Under the pieces are notes generated by a model. The model did not search any database and was not told where the DNA came from. It saw nothing but the letters and a program-made list of their open reading frames with translations. 64,000 bases of DNA from Paramecium tetraurelia (taxonomy: Eukaryota; Ciliophora; Oligohymenophorea; Peniculida; Parameciidae). A program made the translations under genes and the position numbers. The number at the start of each line of letters is the position of its first letter. The stretch's first letter is position 1. The stretch spans positions 3,804 through 67,803 of the forward strand of contig NW_001799055.1 of the NCBI RefSeq assembly GCF_000165425.1, in the 5' to 3' direction. Positions 35,899-47,592 of the stretch are shown here, piece by piece.

Positions 35899-37643
35899 TC
35901 ATCTCATTTCAGAAGCCATAGGAGATAAGTCCTAATTATCTTATGTGATTGGTCGATTATTGTGATTTCCATTGAGTTGGAAATTAATTTATTCTTATAC
36001 ACCACTGATTGGAGTTTAATCAACTTTTGGCAAATAGATAATTTTTTTTGAAGAAGCCATTTTTATATGTCTATTAGTGCTTGAAAAGGTTTATTCTTCC
36101 TTCTCTTCCTTCTCTTGCAACTTCTATCTTTGAGGAATTCGATGGTATCTTTTATATAAGACGATTAGGGTTCCCATTAAAACTAGAAAAGATGCTATAG
36201 AAATGACATAGAGTAGGATTATGAGTAAATAGGTATCTTTGCCTCCTCCGAATGCTTTAGGTTCTACAAATTATATTGTATATGTCTTGTTCAATTTGCA
36301 GACTTTGTTTTTAAGATTTGATTTGCAATATGTGGACTTTTGTTAGTACGTTAATTCAAATTCTTAGGTTGTAGAATCAGAGTAGCATTCAATATACGAT
36401 TATTACTAATGATATATCAAAAATTTAATACCAACTCAATTTTAGAAAAGAACAACTTATGTTAAGTGATTCCAACAATAATATTATGAGTATTTTTAAT
36501 ATTGTTTTTATGTGGTTTAAGATCTAAATTCAATGATAAGATATCTAATTGCTTCAGATTTGGTATCACTAATTGATTCATCCACTCAAATTAAGAAAAA
36601 GTGGAAGGAATTGAGTGAAACAAGATCTGATGTCCATTTCTACCTATAATAATGGCAAAAGTGTCAGTTAATTAGATGTCAATTATGTCTGTTTCTAAGT
36701 CGTGTTGCTTTATCAACTCATAACTATTTTTACTATAATCTATGCGAAATTCAAATAAGGTCTAATTTTATACTATCATTAGAATGTCTCCGTAAACATC
36801 TAAAATCTCTCCAGGTTATGGTATTTATCCCATATGAGCATTAAATTACAAAATTGCACTTCTGCCTACGTTATAAATGTATTAGCTAACTCCATATTGT
36901 TCATCCAACAAATAGATGTAATAATTGTCATCTTTATTTTAATTGAATACCTTAATATCCTAGATTCTACCACCCATCTAAGAATCCAGAAATATTTCAC
37001 TCAATTGATGATTGGCAAATTCAAACATCTTTATGCCAGTGTTCATTGCTACTATAATGAGATTGCCAGCTGTTGCTATGCTATTAATGTGTGAGATTTG
37101 CCACTGTTCATACACTTTGTATTGTTTAATAAAGAGATCATCATCATCGAACTCTAAATCTAACGCAATAGTTTCTCCATCCCCTATAATCAAGACTGAA
37201 TTTTAATCATAAAAGTATTCCATAAATACATTTGTTTAAAGTGATTATTGGTCAATACTTAACTGAAAAGTGGCTTGTTATTTAAATTTTGTGCCTTGAA
37301 TTCTCAAAAAATATAATTCTCCGTCATCCCTCAACACAAGTATCCCACGTTTTATTTAGACAAATTTAAGAATTTTTCCTATTTTCCCCTTGTAAGACCC
37401 ATATTCAAAAACCTCACTAAAATTATCATCGCTATAACTATTTATAAGTGTTATGGAGTTATCATCAATGTTATTTGCTACTAATTGTTAAGGTATAATT
37501 TTGCATAATTGCTATTCTGTGAGTTATTATTCAAGAATTATGCCTGATTAACTGAAAACATCCAAAACTGCTTCTTATCTAGTTAATATTTGTATCAGTT
37601 CACAATTTGTTAAAATGAAAAGTTAAAGAAAAATAAAGAGCAT
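35899..37643 (-). CDS. Type I membrane protein, propeller-like ectodomain
   Basis: A 572-residue protein with one 26-nt intron (36406-36431). MLFIFLQLFILTNCELIQIL is a signal peptide. The lumenal or extracellular part has repeated short beta-strand blocks (GILVLRDDGELYFLRIQG, NSVLIIGDGETIALDL, GNLIIVAMNTGIKMFEF), suggesting a beta-propeller. A cysteine-rich piece (CYSDSTTQEFELTYQQKSTY) precedes one membrane span (LLIILLYVISIASFLVLMG). The cytoplasmic tail of about 80 residues is charged. No family name can be given. Orientation implies a surface or endomembrane receptor-like protein, but that is inference. Confidence 0.78.
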
Positions 37644-37983
37644 TGAATAAAAACTTATTTTTTTTAATATAATTTAATTATGATTTTGACCAAAAAAAGA
37701 CTTGATATCTCTTCAATCTTAACTGTCTATATAACTTATTTACATTAATATTCACTCCTTCAAGAATATTAATAATTATAAGATCTTCCTCCGGTCTTAA
37801 AAATTAAATGCAAGGTTTTTCAGTATTAATTAAATCAATACTTTAGTTGAAATAAGAATCATTTGTTAACTAATAACTATTCAGTGATATTTTAAAATAG
37901 ACTCAACAAAAGATCAAAGTTATGATATAAAATGTTGAATTTAATGAGAATTGATTCAAATTTACAAACATTCAATATATTTA

Positions 37984-39451
37984 TCACATTTCATCAATTT
38001 AGAGTACAATATTCTATTATTAATGCAAGTTCATTATTTTATCAATAATAATTTCAGCCTAAAACTCCCAATCCTTCCAAATTAGATTAACAAATTGTAT
38101 GATGTCATAAACCAATGCTCCAATCACAATGCCTATCCACACTCCCTTAAGTCCAATATCAACCGTGTAACAAAGAAAATATCCAATTATTCCTCCCAAT
38201 ACTATATAGCAAAGGATAAATGTGATTGAAGTACTAGCTTCTCTTCCAATGGCCCTTACTAATCCTGAGATAATGGCTTAAAGTCCTTTGATTTTATTCA
38301 TATAATAATACCATCCAACATAATAAATGCCACTAAAAGATAAATGGAGTCTGAGATTTCTTCAATAACTATTTTGTCTTCGGTCAACAGTTGAATTATA
38401 GTCTTCCCAAAGATCGAAAACAATCCTAAGGTTATTAATAGAAAGATTCCATCTATTAAAAAAGTAGCTTTGGTGTATTTCTTAGCCATATCTACTTTCT
38501 TTCTTCCCATTTCATTTCCCACAAATGTACCAGACGCTATTGAAATGCCATAACTGAATTGATACAATAGGCCTGCGAAATTAGACATCAACACATGTGC
38601 ACTCACAGTTGAAGTGTTTAGATAACTAATCAAAATTACGTAAAAATCAAAGCTTATCCACTCCAACCATTAGATAGAACCTATAGATAGTGCTTACTTT
38701 AAAAATTTCATTGTATTTTTTAAGTAGCTTAGTTTAAATTTAAATAAAGTAGCTTTACTGCATTTGGTTATGAAAATTAATGAAAATAGGATTATGTTAT
38801 TCAATAGATCCAAACTAGTTAAACTTAATGCACAACCTACTATTCTCAACTCCTGTTTCACTACCAAAAAGTAACTGATGCCAACAAAAAGGATGCATGT
38901 AACAAACTGAGTGTAGAATTGATATTTATAAATGTTCTAACCATTTAGAAATACTTTGGTGTTCACGAAGATAGCGTTCAAGTATACTGCTAATATCATA
39001 TATCTATTGAAATGTCCTGTTTCCTCTGCTAATTCTGTATTGCTAAAGTAAACCAGCACTTGTACTTATTGATATAAGCTATTATTTAGGTTGAGAAGAT
39101 CAAGAATAGTGAAATAGGAATCATTAACAAGGTGCACAAAAACAACGATCTATAATACAACTTTGCACATAATTCATAATGATTTGCTCCGTAAGCTTGT
39201 GATACTAGGGTTTCCAATCCCGTGGCTAAACCATTTAAAATTCCCATTCCGAATGCTTGTGTTGTAAGAATGCCGAGTCCCAAGGCTCCTACCAATAAAG
39301 AGTCTTCCTTGAATTCTAGCAAATAAATAGTTATGGTAATTGGCAAATATTCTAATAGAAAACTCATTGCAGTTTGTAAGGAAGCTATCGTTAATTCTTT
39401 CATAACAGAACCTTATTGATAGAGCGGACGAATTAATTAAAGTTCGCTCAT
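37984..39451 (-). CDS. MATE-family multidrug/toxin extrusion transporter
   Basis: 472 residues with two introns (38286-38311, 39043-39065). Twelve hydrophobic segments are expected; several are clear. The MATE landmarks are LPITITIYLLEFKEDSLLVG, GMGILNGLATGLETLVSQAY (first-half signature), then ASGTFVGNEMGRKKVDMAKK (second-half repeat) and LDGLQAIISGLVRAIGREA. MATE proteins export organic cations in exchange for H+ or Na+. The start may be ATG 39451 (MSELQLIRPLY) or the inner ATG at 39403. If the first, it lies 10 bp from the divergent IDI start. Confidence 0.93.
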
Positions 39452-39461
39452 TTAAAAATTA
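39452..39461. promoter_or_regulatory. Ten-base gap between divergent start codons
   Basis: The first ATG of the MATE gene (minus, 39451) and of the IDI gene (plus, 39462) are only 10 bases apart. If both are used, promoters must overlap the opposite coding region or 5' leaders must be almost absent. Use of the inner MATE Met (39403) would widen this to about 58 bases. Confidence 0.4.
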
Positions 39462-40219
39462 ATGAAAAGAATTCTTAATCTTTATAAGTATTCTGTGCAA
39501 TAAAGTCAGCAATTGATTTTGGTCGACTTTAATGACAAACTCTAAAGTATTTATTAATCTTTAATGTTTTTTAAGAACCCATGGATAAATGGCTAGCTCA
39601 TTCAACGAATTATATTTTTAATCAACAATCCTACCCTCATAGAGCCTTTAGTTTATTTTTGTTTGATAAAAATTACAAATTACTCCTCTAACAACGTAGT
39701 GATGCTAAAAAGACATTTCCCTTATTGTGGACTAATACATGTTGCAGCCACTAATTGTATCACTAAAACGAAGAAGACAATGTCACGAAATACCGTCGCA
39801 GTGATTTTTACGTCAGAAAAAGAACCCTTGAAGAATTAAATTTTGATCTTAAGGACACACATATTGAATTGGTCTAAAAAATTATATATTCTGCTAAAGA
39901 TAATGAAGAATTTGGAGAATATGAATGTTTTACTAATATTTATTTCTAGTGGATTATATTTATTTTGCAAACATCCAATAAGACTAACCAAAGATTAATG
40001 GAAATCCAGAGGAGATTAAAGATTACAAGTGGTTATCCTTAGATGAGTTTAACCAATTTTCAAAACATAACAAAGTAAGTGTTTATTTAAAAAACATAGA
40101 AATCATTTACTCCTTGGTTTAGCTTGATTAATCACTCACACCTTATAAATTGGTGGACCAAATTTAAATAGAATGACAAAAGTTTCATATAACCAGAAAA
40201 AATTGAGAAATTGAATTGA
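39462..40219 (+). CDS. IDI1: Isopentenyl-diphosphate delta-isomerase, type I
   Basis: 226 residues. The enzyme interconverts isopentenyl and dimethylallyl diphosphate for sterol and prenyl synthesis. LILVDFNDKL begins the fold. YPHRAFSLFLFD, LLLQQRSDAKKTFPLLWTNT followed by CCSHQLY (catalytic Cys and metal-binding His) and the Nudix-like helix RKRTLEELN are present. FGEYELDYIYFA holds the catalytic Glu. FTPWFSLI and INWWTKF close the domain. Three introns: 39547-39575, 39927-39949, 40075-40099. The N-terminus is short (MKRILNLYKYSVQQSQQ) and could be a weak targeting sequence. Confidence 0.95.
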
Positions 40220-40229
40220 ATAACAATTA

Positions 40230-40862
40230 TATATATATTAATAAATGAAATCAATAGAGTTTTCATTATAACCCTTATAATTGCAAACACACAGCAATAA
40301 TATTTTGGATAATTCTAAAATACTCTTTTTGTGAGGCAAATCCAAAGGATCCTCAAGGAAAAAAAGAGAAAATCCCTTTATTTTTTCATTTTAAATGGAC
40401 TTGAAAATTGGTTGTTGCAAAACCAAAGGGTAAAAGGCCTTAACCATAAGAGTATATGAATTAATAATGTGGTGATTAACATTTGAAGTATTTCAGATGA
40501 GGAGCATCATGCTTGGATAAGAATGGCAGAGAACTAAAAATGGTATGTTTGTGAGACTCAATCTCAAATGGTTTAATTACAAAAACAGTTAATGATAATC
40601 TATCTAAAGTTGAGAGAAACCTAGGTATTATTCAAGGAGGATGGTAATTCAAAAGATTGAGCGGATTTGATGTTCCTTTCCTCAAAGAAGTTTAATGTTT
40701 GAATGATAAAATGGAAATATCTGCTAATTGTTATTGAAGATCTGATAGTGTATTACTTAATTGATTATTGGAGTCATTCATTGAAATGGTTCAAAAGTGA
40801 TTATTAAGAATTCTAATTGAGTCTATAATCAAATGGCAACTGTAATATATTTAAATTTTCAA
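40230..40862 (+). pseudogene. Degenerate coding remnant between IDI and coiled-coil gene
   Basis: Protein-like pieces appear in changing frames: QYFGQFQNTLFVRQIQRILK, MDLKIGCCKTKGQKALTIRV, GASCLDKNGRELKMV and NLGIIQGGWQFKRLSGFDV. TGA codons separate them and I found no intron set that joins them. The pieces faintly recall repeat proteins with G.Y/GxW motifs. It could alternatively be the unresolved 5' part of the next gene. Confidence 0.3.
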
Positions 40863-41858
40863 ATGTAAATAAATTAAAGTCCAATACCATAAGAGAAACT
40901 AAGTTTTCTTAACACTCTCTTAGACAAAGAGCTGGATATGCTCAAATGTAATAATGTCCCAAGTTATCTACAAAAAACATAACCTTCATCCTATTTCGAA
41001 TAGGAATCAATTCAGCAATCTAGTATCAGAGCCTTGAGTAATAATCCTACCTCATAAACTAAACGTACAACTAATGGAGATTTGAACGAAATCCAAGATA
41101 AAATCGTCACTATTGAAGCAAGAATTCAAAAAAATATTGAAAAGCAAATTCAACCAAATCAATTAGTGTAATAGTAAGAGTTTAAGGATTCAGATGAGGA
41201 AACACCTTTAAAGAATAAATACAATCACATTCAATCATCACACAAAAAACAGATAAAATTTACAGAACAAGAACAGTCAACTAAAACACTCAATAAATCT
41301 TCATTTCATGAGGAGAGGAAGAACAAATTCCAATAATTAGAAAAGAATATTGAAAGTGCAGAGAACAAATTGTCTCAATCAAAAGCATAGAGAAAATCTA
41401 TGAGTCAAGTCAAATCGAAAAGCAAGGAAAAATCTTAGACATCACTACAAAGAGGCACTAGTAGTCAACAATAAGATGTCTAATCCTTGCAAATTAAACT
41501 GTCATAACTAAGAAAATAATGGGAGGATGACAGGGCTTAATTAATTAAGGAGAAACAAAAGAATTAACAAATGCAACAATAATTAGATCAATTAAACAAA
41601 AAATTAAAGAAGGCTTTATAATAAAATGAAAAATATAGTTAAATTGAATAAGAACAATAGAGATTACAGGAGAATTTTGAGAAAAGCGAATTTATCAGAT
41701 AGTAATAAAAATAATTAATACAAACTTTAAAATTGGAAATTGAAGAATTAAAATCAAACAATAATAACAATAATAATAATAATAATACCAATAATAATAA
41801 GAGTAAACAAAAAAAAAGAGGATTAGAAGACAATAGCAACAAATACTTAAATAAATGA
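40863..41858 (+). CDS. Coiled-coil protein with Asn-rich C-terminus, 331 aa
   Basis: ATG 40863 (MQINQSPIPQEKLSFLNTLL) starts a 332-codon frame without introns. The N-terminal half is polar and Ser/Gln/Asn-rich. Residues about 200-300 are coiled coil (LSQLRKQWEDDRAQLIKEKQ). An (AAT/AAC)n tract encodes ten consecutive Asn, then KSKQKKRG. The repeat can vary in length. No family recognised. The stop lies 9 bp from the convergent CcmE stop. Confidence 0.72.
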
Positions 41859-41867
41859 AATATTATG

Positions 41868-42435
41868 TCATAATTAAGATTATAATTTAGAATTAAGTCC
41901 ATAATTATTACGATTAACACCAACCTTGTCTTCCCACATATATCCATCCATTGAATGTTTAGTCTAATAATCAAGACCTATAATTCTATTTTTATTCTTC
42001 AAATCAGGCGTGTATGCTGTTAAAACAATTGTTTCTCCTTCTTTGAATTCATATTTAGTTTCACCTCTATAGATAACAGTGATATCATCATCAAAATTAG
42101 TAAGGATAAATTTCACATCAAGCGTGCCTCTTTTGATTTCTATAGTTCCTGGTTTTATGATGCCAGCAATTGAGTAATGTTGATTTTCCTTAATTTTGTC
42201 ATTCTTCAGATAATCTTCAACAGGGAAAATCACTTATTTATCTACAAAAAAATGCGAAATAAATGTTGCACTAATCTAAATTCCTGCTAAAATACCTATA
42301 GCTCTATAAATAGATCCTTTAAAAACTTCACTCTTTAGTTTATTGACTAGATAGAATGAATTTAGTACCTAGTGAGAAGGAATAAGCTATTTAAGGTCTG
42401 CTTAAAGTAAGAAATACTCTGCTTTTCGATATCAT
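41868..42435 (-). CDS. CCME: Cytochrome c maturation protein CcmE (heme chaperone)
   Basis: 181 residues after one 22-nt intron (42347-42368). MISKSRVFLTLSRPQIAYSF looks like a mitochondrial presequence. One membrane span follows (AIGILAGIQISATFISHFFV), then an OB-fold: HYSIAGIIKPGTIEIKRGTL, FILTNFDDDITVIYRGE, FKEGETIVLTAY. The heme-binding site reads TKHSMDGYMWEDK, with His and Tyr as in CcmE but one residue further apart. CcmE carries heme covalently in the System I pathway of cytochrome c maturation, which ciliate mitochondria use. A short polar tail follows. Confidence 0.85.
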
Positions 42436-42635
42436 AATTAAAACTTAATTATGGTATATTAAATTTATTTAATGTTAATCATGATCTTCAAATAAAAATT
42501 GGCAATAATTATAATGATAGAATGAATAAGAACTTTAGAATAAAATCATTGATTTGATACTCACGCCCACATAACTTATTTTATTTTAAAAATAATAAAA
42601 ACTAATAAATTATATTGATTTTTAACACAATAAAT

Positions 42636-43331
42636 TCAACACTTACAACCTTATTCCTATTCTATTTTCTATGTGTCTAGTGTTCTTAATCTAGTATCAT
42701 TTTCAGGAGGTTGAGCATTAGTACGTTTCTAATCCACCAAATTCAAGATAATTTTGCCCAAATCCAAAAATAATTAATTGACATTATCTCCTGTTTTAGC
42801 AGATGTTTCCAAATAGTTGACACCCAAATCTTATGCAAACTCATTCCCATTCTTGGCCAGGATCTAGAATAATGCTGATTTACTTACAATTCTTTTATTG
42901 AATAAATCAACTTTATTTGCTATTAAATAGCATGCCTCAGGAATCAAACCATGTTCTTCGATCACTAATTTAAGGAATTTCTTGGCATCTTCAAATGATC
43001 TACAAATAATTAGATTGCATAGGTGTACCTCTCACATGTAACATCATAGACTGCAATACAACCATGCGCTCCCTTATAATGAGATTAAGTTAAAGCCTAA
43101 AAGCGCTCTTATCCAGCCGTGTCCCAAATCTGCATTTTAATACTAATAAGTGCGGATACTTATTTACGTCTTATCATGGATGGAAAGGGTCTTGATTCTA
43201 AAATCAACTCCCACTGTGGAAAGGTAACTATCATTAAAAACTTGATCTATAAATCTGGCCATAAGGGAAGACTTGCCTACGTTCTGGGATCCTATTAGGA
43301 CAATCTTAAAGATGTAATCTACTTTTTACAT
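42636..43331 (-). CDS. Rab-family small GTPase (second)
   Basis: 213 residues, introns 43000-43028 and 43143-43167. G1 is GSQNVGKSS, switch I region STVGVDFRIKT, G3 WDTAGQERFQALT, G4 ANKVDLF (ANKVD rather than NKxD preceded by G), G5 ETSAKTG. The end QGCKC provides CXC for double prenylation. HYKGAHGCIAVYDVTCERSF is Rab-like. No subfamily is claimed. It differs clearly from the Rab at 17596, so this is not a recent duplicate. Confidence 0.92.
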
Positions 43332-43357
43332 ATTGTATATATTAATTAATATAAAAT

Positions 43358-43790
43358 TCATAATTTAGTATGTGAATCTATGTATATTTTTAACTAATGT
43401 GCAGGATCTACATCGACATATTTGCAGTGATCATTTCGACAATAATGACAATTGTACATCTTATTGGCGAGAGATTAAACTGCACAAACATGACAGACGT
43501 AATTTGAACAGCAAGTTGTATGGAGCATACCTATAAAAATTGTGATTGCATTTTACAGTCGTAATATTTAAAACAGATTGGACAATAATATTTGCAGTTT
43601 CCTTATAGGGTATCACAAAACTAGATGCAATTAAATTCAATTTGAATACATTTGTTTTATTGAATTCTGTAATTATTTTAAGATTCTTGTCGAAGTATAG
43701 TCCATCCTAACAAATTAAATTTAACTAATGAAGATTCCCTAATGAAGCATGTTTCCGATCCTTCTTCTTTTTTCCACAACAAACAAACAT
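43358..43790 (-). CDS. Small RING-like zinc-finger protein, 125 aa
   Basis: ATG 43790 (MFVCCGKKKKDRKHASLGNL); MFVCC may be lipid-modified or bind metal. Two introns of 29 and 26 nt lie near 43,625-43,655 and 43,545-43,570. The core is CDTLQGNCKYYCPICFKYYD followed by CMLHTTCCSNYVCHVCA and a later CHYC...DHC. The spacing suits a two-zinc RING-like or treble-clef finger. The spliced length of 378 nt is exact. Function may be ubiquitin-related, which is inference from fold type only. It lies 26 bp from the Rab start. Confidence 0.72.
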
Positions 43791-43809
43791 CTAACGATAA
43801 TTTTAATTT

Positions 43810-44720
43810 AAATTAGTATTTTAATAAAAATTAAATCATTGTAGATAACGAGTGATGATCTCCTTAATGTCTCTTGTTTTTAATGGCTTTCATAATAGAC
43901 TGTAAATTTAGAATTTATTTTTTCATATGTCCACTTGCTGCAATAAGAATGGGCCTTATAGCTATCACATACTATTTAATCACTTTGGTGGTGATGATGA
44001 AACAATCAATAATAGGCATTTCAATATCTAAGAGAATAACTCTAGAACATATATAATTCTTAATCCACTCATCTATCACTTTCAAGGCATTTTAACAGAT
44101 ACTTCTATATTCTATTTATTTCCTTTTTATTTAATAGCCTTATCAAACATTCAATATTAAATTGATTATCATAAAAAAGTAATAATTCTCTCTATCTAAA
44201 CGCTTGATTTGAATAAATGCATTAGATTAGAGGCTAAATTTCAACATCAACTATTTTTGCCCAAATAATGATGGTGTCAAATTCAGTCTCATAAATCTAT
44301 TTCGAATGAAAAAGAACTGTCATTGTAAAATCCTGAATCTATTAAATACCACCCTTCTTGGTTGACAGACACTTGCATATCATACTACTTATTAATAATC
44401 CTAATCCAACACCTGATCTATTGAATAATTTGGTTTCATCATCCTCAAATCTACCAAATGCCTTGATCAAATATTTTCTATCCTTTCGAATTCCAAAGCC
44501 AGTATCTGATATTTTAATCTCCAAAGTTCCATCATTTGATCTCTAGCATTTACTGTTATATTACCCTTCAATGGTTAATTAGAATACTCTTCCAATTTAA
44601 ATTAATCAATCCCTCTTTTATTCTTAAGTCGTTATTGAATAATTCTTTAAGAGCATTTTGATATTATTCCAATTTCAAAGCAGTCGAATTCTCTTTGCCT
44701 CTACTCGATATAAATCAAAT
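43810..44720 (-). pseudogene. Histidine kinase / response-regulator relic
   Basis: The minus strand encodes the ATP-binding part of a sensor histidine kinase: EIKISDTGFGIRKD (G1), FGRFEDDETKLFNRSGVGLG (F and G2 boxes). This runs on in frame to TGA 44069-44071. The N-box above lies in another frame (LINLNWKSIL / IEGQYNS). Below the TGA a shifted frame reads VILLDIEMPIIDCF and IRPILIAASGH, a receiver domain with the phospho-Asp in LLDIEMP. Hybrid kinases of this kind occur in ciliates. Frame breaks at both joints and the missing DHp domain indicate a decayed gene. Confidence 0.6.
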
Positions 44721-44948
44721 ATTTATGAAATTAAATTAAACATTCTTTAAAATAATTCCTTTTTGTACTGTCAACAATACCTAAAATATTTCAGTAATGA
44801 TTTATTCATGTTTTTTCTATTTCAATACAACTATCTACTCACAAAATGCTCAATATTACTTAATAATGCATGGGATTTATGCTTAAGTATGCAAATCAAA
44901 ATTAATGATTTTGCAATCCCACTAATTTGTTTAATATTCAGATTATTA

Positions 44949-47275
44949 ATGAGCAATGACCCAAGTGATCCAGAAGGTATGTATTACTACTTACTACTTC
45001 CAATAAGATCTTTCAGATGATGACTTTGTGGATGAGAAGCCCCTTGAACCCAAGCCCTATAAAACAGATCATGAGGATGAAACAATTCAGGAAATCCAAT
45101 CTTTCACAGTGAAAGACAGACCCTTCATTAGGATGCAATTTATTAAAAAGAGAAAGGAGTTTGGGTAAGTCTTTATAAAAAATATTTAGTTTGACATTCA
45201 AATTCAGCGATTAGGAGACATCTGAGAGAACAGGAGAAATCAAGGCACTAGAAAAGGATCCACTACAACTTGTCAAAAATAAGGTCATTGAAATGGGCAT
45301 TCAGGGATGCAATCCTTTTCAGGATGCCAGTTCTTAGACTGTCTGGAATAGAAAAATTAATAAAGCTTTGCAAGTAGACGAGGGAGATGAAAGACAAGAA
45401 CAGCCAGACGAAGATTTTAAATTGCTTAAATTCTTGGAGACAGTTTATCCATTGATGGAAGAAGCATTGCAATCAAATGAAACCATTGACATCTATTAGG
45501 ACGATTTCAATGTCTTGCCTCTCTCAGAACAAAATGGAGGTACCATAAATTCACACAACTAATTTAAGATTAAAATGCTGAACTTACTAATGTGATCAAA
45601 GAAATCAAAAGTTTCAGTTATCTAAATTGCAAAGGCAAAAAAATATAATGCATTCAATTCCAACCCACTAGTTAAGCAATCAAATCCAAGTATATTGTTG
45701 CAGAATCCTTTGTCGAAAACCTCCTCTTTGAAGAAAGAGCCATCTATCAATTGAAATCTCATAAATCACTCATAGTATTCTGGGATTTCGAAGACATTCA
45801 TTCAATTGAACCAGTGCTTCTACTGTAGTCTCCCCTTGAGATACTCTCTTTCGAATTCAATCCCAAGGATCCCAACATAATAGTTGGTGGCACTATCAAT
45901 GGTTAAGTTATGTTATGGGATCTCAGCGGCACAGCACTCTCAGTTTTTGCATCCAAAAAAACCTAAAAAACTAAATAAGAACGAAGTATTCATCAAATTC
46001 TCACTATTTTAAGATGAAATTTAAGAATTGCAACCTAAAATGGTATCAGCTCTTTAAGACCCAGCATCATATTAAGCTGGGTCATCTAATGAAGTCTTGA
46101 GAAAATAAGTTGCATCTCACAAGAATTTTGTATTGGGCTGTGAAATGGTTTCCGATTGGAATGGAATTTGATAAGAAGCATTTCAATCATCTTATACTTA
46201 CTTCCTCTTAAGAAACTTATCAATTTGCAAGTATTAGTTCTGATGGTTAAATTTTATTCTGGGACACTAGATTGATTGATAAAGACAGTAAAAAGACATA
46301 ATAAGATGTATTCTTCATTTTCAAATATCAACTAGATTTCAACCATCCCGTGGAAGGCTACATATGGAATCTAATTGTATAGACCTGAAGGAGGAGGAAT
46401 GATGGGCGGAGGATAAATTTAATTCAGAAAAAGTAATCTCTCAATTCATTTCAAATAGATTAAAAAATTCCCATTTTATCAGGCACATCAGATGAAGGTG
46501 AAGTCTTTATTTTAGATTGGGGAGAAAAACAAGGGGAAGAAGGACAAAAGAATTAATTGGTTTCAGCTATTTGGTAATAATAACGAAGTATGAGACCACC
46601 TATTGCTTTGGATGTAAGTCCCTTCTTTGAGGATGTTCTATTAACATTACATGATTTCAATTTTTGTGTTTGGAAACACAATGTTACTTTCCCAATATTT
46701 GAAAGCCTCATCATGAAAGGAGCCCACATTACTTGTGGTGGATTCTCTCCTTATCGTGCTGGTGTCATTATTGTTGGGAAAACTGATGGTAATTTGGATG
46801 TTTGGGATATGTTGGATTAATCCCATAAATGGACAATTCAATTTTAAGTTGTTGCTTGTGCAATTACATCATTAAAATTCAATGACAATATGGCTCATAT
46901 TGTTGCTATTGGTGATTCTGATGGTACCTTGCATCTCCTTGAATTTCCATAAAGTTTGTGTAAAGATTAAGGGAATGAAATCAAGGCGATGAGATTATTC
47001 TGGGATAGAGAAGTCAAAAGAGTAAATTACTATTCTGAGAGATTTAAAATAAGAGAATAATAAGCAAAATAACAAAATGAAAAGGAAATTCAAGCTTAAC
47101 CAGTTAAAGAAACAAAGCAATCTGGCGATGTATATTTATGATTATTACAGAATAGACCAAAGTCTTAGATGAAATAGCAAACTTTGAAAATGAATACTAA
47201 AAATTCAGAGATACTTTACTTGGCATTGGTCCCAAACCAGAAGATGATAAGGGTGATAAAAAAGGTAAGAAATGA
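44949..47275 (+). CDS. DNAI3: Axonemal dynein intermediate chain WDR63/DNAI3-like
   Basis: 698 residues, matching the IC140/WDR63 intermediate chain of inner-arm dynein f/I1 in cilia. The N-terminal third is acidic and helical. WD blades include IVFWDFEDIHSIEPVLLLQ, NIIVGGTINGQVMLWDLSG, FASISSDGQILFWDTR, LSGTSDEGEVFILDW, TLHDFNFCVWKH, IIVGKTDGNLDVWDMLD and IGDSDGTLHLLEFP. The C-terminus NYYSERFKIREQQAKQQ and YQKFRDTLLGIGPKP matches the family's tail. Introns: 44977-45007, 45165-45189, 45540-45568, then about 45,948-45,984 (37 nt), about 46,148-46,175, 46,303-46,330, 46,430-46,455 and 47,129-47,154. A 1-base slip at A7 is the alternative to the 37-nt intron. Confidence 0.85.
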
Positions 47276-47592
47276 ATAAAAATTACATTCAAAATTTATA
47301 ATTGTCAATAGTTATAATTATTTTTCTTTTTTAAATGATATCAATCTAAGAATTAGTTTTATCTAAGTTGATATATTTAATTTAAACACTCTCTATAATT
47401 TGATCTAATATCAACATAGATGTATTCATCAATGATTTAGGTAATTGAATTATTTTATAAAAATATAGTGTGTTTAATATGATTGAGTAATTTGGCTCGT
47501 TTGTGAGAATGAGAAATGCTCAAGAATATAAAGTATACAATGAGGATCTTATGTGCATTATAAACATAATATTGATACTTAATAACATGTAT
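47276..47592. other. Intergenic, convergent 3' ends
   Basis: About 315 bases, very AT-rich, between the 3' ends of the DNAI3 gene and the next minus-strand gene. Nothing coding seen. Confidence 0.5.

Noticed and set aside
37000-37200. Open frames on the plus strand opposite the type I membrane protein
   Set aside because: Antisense of a continuous 572-residue frame with signal peptide and membrane span; no independent support.
41755-41800. Tandem AAT repeat as a satellite or CRISPR-like array
   Set aside because: It is a short trinucleotide run in frame, coding poly-Asn within the coiled-coil gene.
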